From: DASQUP01 sp035641235
GTDB taxonomy: Bacteria; Actinomycetota; CADDZG01; WHSQ01
NCBI GenBank assembly: GCA_035641235.1
Contig: DASQUP010000026.1
Location: forward strand, 1 to 16,580
Reading direction: 5' to 3'
DNA length: 16,580 nucleotides
Position 1 is the first letter of the stretch. Each line of letters opens with the position of its first letter. A program made the translations under genes and the position numbers. Under the pieces are notes generated by a model, which saw nothing but the letters and a program-made list of their open reading frames with translations, did not search any database and was not told the DNA's origin. This document shows, one piece after another, positions 12,830 to 16,580 of this stretch.

Positions 12830-14479
12830 ATGGCCGAACTATTGCTCGGACCCATCCTGAGATACGTCGACTCGACGTCGGCCACCGTCTGGATCGAGAC
12901 CGACGAACCCTCCTCCGTCTCGATTCTGGGCCGGCGCGCCGAAACGTTCTGCGTCGAGGGGCACCACTACGGACTTGTTGTGCTCGAGGGGCTCGAACCG
13001 GACACGGGATACGAGTACGGGGTCGAGCTCGAGGGCCGTCGAGTGTGGCCGCTGGATGACCAGCCGCCGAGTTACATCCGCACGCTCGACCCCCAGGGGT
13101 CCGTACGCGTGGTGTTCGGTTCGTGTCGCGCCGCGGCTCCCCATCACCCTCCATATTCTTTGCCTCGCTCAAAGGCCACGGAGGGACGCGAGGTGGACGC
13201 GCTCTATGCGTACGCGCTGCGGATGATGCATCGTGACCCATCCGAATGGCCCCACGTCCTCTTGATGTTGGGCGACCAGGTTTACGTCGACGAGTCGTTT
13301 CCGGAGACAAGGAAGTTCATCGAGGAACGACGCGACACCAGCATCCCTCCGGGTGACGAGGTATCGAACTTCGAGGAGTACACACATCTGTATTACGAGA
13401 CCTGGGGTGAGCCGGCAGTGCGGTGGATGCTCTCCACAGTGTCGGTCTCGATGATCTTTGACGATCACGACATCGCAGACGATTGGAACATCTCCGAGTT
13501 GTGGGTCAAAGAAATGCGGCGACTGCCCTGGTGGCAGAAACGGATCGAAGCAGGGCTAATGACGTACTGGCTGTACCAGCATCTCGGAAACCTGTCGCCT
13601 GGGGAACTCGAGCGAAGCGAGTTGCTCAAACACGTACGTGAAATGTCGGATGGCGGGCCTGTGCTGAGGGACTTCGCGCACCAAGCAGATCTCAGTCTGG
13701 ACGCGACCAACAACCGGTTCTCCTACAGCCGCGATCTCGGGCGCGCCCGCCTTGTCACGATCGACGCGCGCTGCGGCCGGATCCTCGAAGGCTCTCGAAG
13801 GGAGATGATCGACGATGCGGACTGGGAGTGGATAGAAGAGCAGTTCGCCGGAGATTTTAAGCATCTGATTATCGGTACGTCGCTTCCGGTGCTGTTGCCC
13901 CACGGCATTCATGATTTCGAGGCGTGGAACGAGGCTATTTGCGCAGGACGGTGGGGCAGCTATGCCGCCCGGGTAGGGGAGCGGCTACGGCGGGCGATCG
14001 ATCTTGAGCACTGGGCTGCGTTCGGCTCGTCGTTTGAGAGGCTTGCCAGACTTATCGAAGATGTCGCCTGCGGACGTATCGGTGATCCGCCCGCCAGCAT
14101 CTCGATTCTGTCGGGCGACGTTCACTACAGCTATCTCGCGCGCGCCCGGTTCCCGGGGCCGGCGAAATCGTCCGTCTATCAGGCGGTCTGTTCGCCCTTG
14201 CGCAACCCGGTGAGTCGGAGTGTGTATGGAGGCTTTCGGTTCGCGCAATCCTCGGTGGGAGCCACCCTGGGCCGCGTGCTTGCGCGGTCCGCACGGGTGC
14301 GCCGTCCCCGGTTCGATTGGTCGATTGCGGACGGACCCTGGTACCACAACGACATTGCAACCCTGGAGCTGAGTGACGCGTCAGCTCGGGTTCTCTTCCA
14401 GAGATCGCTACCGTCGCCGATGGACTCCCCGAGGCTGGAGACCGTCTGCGAGCGGGAAATTCTCGACGCCGATAGTTAG
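12830..14479 (+). CDS. PhoD-like metallophosphatase
   Basis: This 549-residue phosphatase belongs to the alkaline phosphatase D-like metallophosphoesterases. A beta-rich N-terminal domain (about 1-95; G-P-I-L-R-Y-V-D, A-T-V-W-I-E-T-D) precedes the catalytic domain. Metal-binding motifs are G-D-Q-V-Y-V-D-E (Asp149), F-D-D-H-D-I-A-D-D-W (Asp211-His213) and S-G-D-V-H-Y-S-Y (Asp430, His432). There is no Tat or Sec signal peptide, unlike classic secreted PhoD, so it may act inside the cell. The ATG at 12830 is preferred because homology to the family starts at once there. The frame stays open upstream (GTG 12785, ATG 12767), but the extra residues look non-coding. An AAGGGGGG run lies 12 bases before the ATG, a rather long spacing. 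The substrate is unknown. Confidence 0.9.
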   Translation: MAELLLGPILRYVDSTSATVWIETDEPSSVSILGRRAETFCVEGHHYGLVVLEGLEPDTGYEYGVELEGRRVWPLDDQPPSYIRTLDPQGSVRVVFGSCRAAAPHHPPYSLPRSKATEGREVDALYAYALRMMHRDPSEWPHVLLMLGDQVYVDESFPETRKFIEERRDTSIPPGDEVSNFEEYTHLYYETWGEPAVRWMLSTVSVSMIFDDHDIADDWNISELWVKEMRRLPWWQKRIEAGLMTYWLYQHLGNLSPGELERSELLKHVREMSDGGPVLRDFAHQADLSLDATNNRFSYSRDLGRARLVTIDARCGRILEGSRREMIDDADWEWIEEQFAGDFKHLIIGTSLPVLLPHGIHDFEAWNEAICAGRWGSYAARVGERLRRAIDLEHWAAFGSSFERLARLIEDVACGRIGDPPASISILSGDVHYSYLARARFPGPAKSSVYQAVCSPLRNPVSRSVYGGFRFAQSSVGATLGRVLARSARVRRPRFDWSIADGPWYHNDIATLELSDASARVLFQRSLPSPMDSPRLETVCEREILDADS

Positions 14480-14542
14480 GTTCTCGTCAGTCGAACAGGT
14501 CGCAGAATCCAGCCACACTGCCTGAGCTTAGGATTCGGCCCA

Positions 14543-16580
14543 ATGGCCGAACGCGTTCGGATCGATAGCTCGCTGCCGCAGGGCACCGTCACCTTTTTAT
14601 TTACCGACATCGAGGGTTCCACGCGTTTGCTCGAGCGGCTCGGCCCCGACCAGTACGCCGGGGCGCTTGAGACTCATCTCGACCTCATACGGCGCGCCCT
14701 CAACGAGGAACAAGGTGTCGAGATCGATACTCAGGGCGACTCACTGTTCGCAGTGTTCGCCGGTGCCAGCGGAGCCGTTCGCGCGGCAGTCAGCGCGCAG
14801 CGCAATCTCGGTTCACACGAGTGGCCTGAGGGCGCAGAGCTTCGCGTCCGGATGGGCCTGCATACCGGGGAGGCGACCCTCGGGGGGGAGGGTTACGTCG
14901 GCATCGCCGTCCATCGGGCGCGGCGCGTCTGCGAGGCCGGTCACGGCGGCCAGATAGTCGTCTCTAGCGCCACGCGCGGCATCCTTGCGGTAGAGCCCCG
15001 TGTAGTTCGGTTGCGAGACCTCGGCGAAGTGCGGCTGGCCGGCTTCGACGAGCCGGAGCGGTTGTTCCAGATCACCGAGGAAGGGCTGCCCGAAGTCCCC
15101 GCGAGCCCTAGGGCACCGCGACCATGGCGCGAAGAGCAGCCCCAATTGCTCGAACGGGAGGGCGAGCTGTCCGCCCTGGACGACGCGATCTCAGCGGCGG
15201 GGACGTCGCAAGGGCGTTTGATCATCATCGAGGGCCCCTCCGGCATCGGCAAGAGCACTCTGCTTGCCGAGGGAAGGGGCCACGCTGCCGCCTCGGGCCT
15301 TTCTGTGCTCCATGCGCGCGGCAGTGAGCTCGAATCGGCGTTCTCTTTCGGGGTCGTGCGCCAGCTCTTCGAGGCGGCCGTGGCTCGTCGCGAGTCCAAG
15401 AGCCTGTTTGCGGGAGCGGCGGCCCATGCGGGCAGACTGTTCCACAACGATGCTGACAGCACGCAACCGAACGAGGACGTTGCCTTCTCCGTCCTCCACG
15501 GTCTGTACTGGCTGACCCTGAATCTGGCGGAGTCGCGGCCCCTTGTCATCGCGATCGACGATCTCCAATGGGCGGATTTTTCCTCTCTGAGGTGGCTCGC
15601 GTATCTGGCGCGCCGGATCGAGGAGCACGGGGTCTGTGTGATGGCAACCGTCCGACCGCTCGAAGACGAGAACCCAATGCTTGTGGAGATGCTGGTCGAT
15701 CCGGCGACGACCGTCCTGCGCCCCACAGCCCTGAGTCCTTCGGCAGCATCGGAGCTGGTTCGGTCGGAGCTGGCCGCGGAGGCCGACGATGCGTTCTGCG
15801 CCGCGTGCTATCGGGCGACGGGTGGCAATCCGTTGCTCTTGCGCGAACTCGTCAGAACCCTTGCCGCCGAGGATGTCCCTCCGGTCGCGACGTCGGCGGA
15901 GACCGTGGAACGGGTTGCCCCCGACTCGATCTCCCGTTCCGTAAACCTGCGACTATCGCGTCTGTCGCCGGAGGCCCGACAACTCGCGCGTGCTGTTGCG
16001 ATCCTCGGGGAGGGTGCCGACCGCGATCACCTCGCCGCAATGGCCGGCTTGGAACGACGACAGGTTGCGCCGGCCGCCGCCACGCTCGCACGCATGGACA
16101 TCCTTCGAGGTGGCCCGCCGTTTGAATTCGTCCACCCGGTCGTCCGGAACGCGGTCTACGAGAACATCGCGGCGGGCGGACGCGAGGCCGAACATGCGCG
16201 TGCAGCGGAGATCTTGAGGGATGCCGGTGCTGCGCCGCCGCAGATCGCAGCACATGTATTGCTGGCGCCGCCGGGAAGTGTGGCGGAGGCCGTTGAGGTC
16301 CTCGCTGCGGCTGCCCACACGGCCGCAAGTGAGGGTGGCCTCGAGAGTGCGGCACGTTACTTGACCCGATGCCTCGACGAGCAGATGTCCGATGATCGGC
16401 GCGCCGAGTTGCTACTTGATCTCGCCGCTATCGAACTCGATCTTGGAAGAGCGGACGTCGTCGATCGTCTACAGCGAGCAATCGAGCTCATCGACGATCC
16501 CGAGCAGCTGGTTCACGCTCGGGCTCAGTTGGGCCGCGCCCTTTACTGGGCGGGCCGCGCGGAGGAGGGCGTGCACGTCC
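14543..16580 (+). CDS. nucleotide-cyclase-like/P-loop ATPase regulator, partial (C-terminus off the right edge)
   Basis: 679 codons are visible of a larger multidomain signalling protein. Residues ~14-175 form a class III cyclase-like domain: F-T-D-I-E-G-S-T with metal Asp22, D-T-Q-G-D-S with metal Asp66, M-G-L-H-T-G-E and V-H-R-A-R-R. The position usually holding the adenine-selecting Lys is Asp62 and the transition-state Asn is His124, so ordinary adenylate cyclase activity is doubtful. A P-loop STAND/AAA-type ATPase follows, with Walker A G-P-S-G-I-G-K-S-T at 231-239, Walker B V-I-A-I-D-D-L-Q-W-A-D at about 335-345, and G-G-N-P-L-L-L-R-E-L in the helical part. Near the edge the sequence becomes helical and TPR-like. 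Related proteins often end in TPRs or a LuxR-type HTH, which would lie outside the window. The start is ATG 14543 with no strong Shine-Dalgarno sequence. Confidence 0.9.
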   Translation, partial: MAERVRIDSSLPQGTVTFLFTDIEGSTRLLERLGPDQYAGALETHLDLIRRALNEEQGVEIDTQGDSLFAVFAGASGAVRAAVSAQRNLGSHEWPEGAELRVRMGLHTGEATLGGEGYVGIAVHRARRVCEAGHGGQIVVSSATRGILAVEPRVVRLRDLGEVRLAGFDEPERLFQITEEGLPEVPASPRAPRPWREEQPQLLEREGELSALDDAISAAGTSQGRLIIIEGPSGIGKSTLLAEGRGHAAASGLSVLHARGSELESAFSFGVVRQLFEAAVARRESKSLFAGAAAHAGRLFHNDADSTQPNEDVAFSVLHGLYWLTLNLAESRPLVIAIDDLQWADFSSLRWLAYLARRIEEHGVCVMATVRPLEDENPMLVEMLVDPATTVLRPTALSPSAASELVRSELAAEADDAFCAACYRATGGNPLLLRELVRTLAAEDVPPVATSAETVERVAPDSISRSVNLRLSRLSPEARQLARAVAILGEGADRDHLAAMAGLERRQVAPAAATLARMDILRGGPPFEFVHPVVRNAVYENIAAGGREAEHARAAEILRDAGAAPPQIAAHVLLAPPGSVAEAVEVLAAAAHTAASEGGLESAARYLTRCLDEQMSDDRRAELLLDLAAIELDLGRADVVDRLQRAIELIDDPEQLVHARAQLGRALYWAGRAEEGVHV

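Noticed and set aside
1..16580. CRISPR arrays, insertion sequences, rRNA genes, phage modules
   Set aside because: No regularly spaced repeats, transposase or integrase motifs, rRNA signatures or structural phage genes were seen on either strand.

Overview
This is a GC-rich bacterial segment with compact genes, frequent GTG starts and four-base ATGA stop/start overlaps. The gene content points to an actinobacterium: a stand-alone LigD-type polymerase, an AAC(2')-I-type acetyltransferase, an ECF41-type sigma factor with a DGGGK tail, and a cyclase-like/AAA regulator. I cannot assign a genus from the sequence. Both window ends cut genes: a Glu/Leu/Phe/Val dehydrogenase on the left and a large cyclase/ATPase regulator on the right.

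Layout. 1-1127 (-) is the dehydrogenase, whose C-terminus lies outside the window. 1297-2873 (+) holds a LigD-type polymerase followed after 11 bases by an AAC(2')-I-like aminoglycoside acetyltransferase. 2890-3501 (-) is a RibD_C/DHFR-like reductase. 3784-4314 (-) is a peroxiredoxin-like gene that only makes sense if an in-frame TGA at 4191-4189 is read as selenocysteine. That gives a U-T-F-C redox motif, and a perfect 7-bp hairpin sits just downstream where a bacterial SECIS belongs. Diverging from it at 4412-5020 (+) is a protein made of two tandem ABM-like repeats. 5214-5411 is a probable small basic protein.

5515-8085 is an apparent sigma-factor module. An ECF41-type sigma factor (-) is divergent from a three-gene operon (+): a cupredoxin lipoprotein, a DoxX-like membrane protein, and a membrane-anchored degenerate RNase H-fold protein. 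Both divergent promoters carry the same YGTCACA-N16-TGTC arrangement, which resembles ECF41 promoters and suggests that the sigma factor drives both itself and the operon.

8141-10904 is a block bracketed by two nearly identical 58-bp palindromic elements. Each lies about 5 bases beyond the stop codon of the terminal gene. Inside are a second RibD_C reductase (-), a divergent LysR regulator (+), a collapsed SRPBCC remnant, and an EamA/DMT transporter (+). After it come an ABC-2-type exporter (ATPase plus permease), the 3' stub of a VOC/glyoxalase-like gene, a PhoD-like phosphatase, and the partial regulator with an N-terminal nucleotide-cyclase-like domain and a P-loop ATPase.

The most notable point is the cryptic selenoprotein, which ordinary gene callers would shorten to its C-terminal 125 codons. 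Next are the ECF41 module with its unusual membrane RNase H-like member and the paired palindromic elements.
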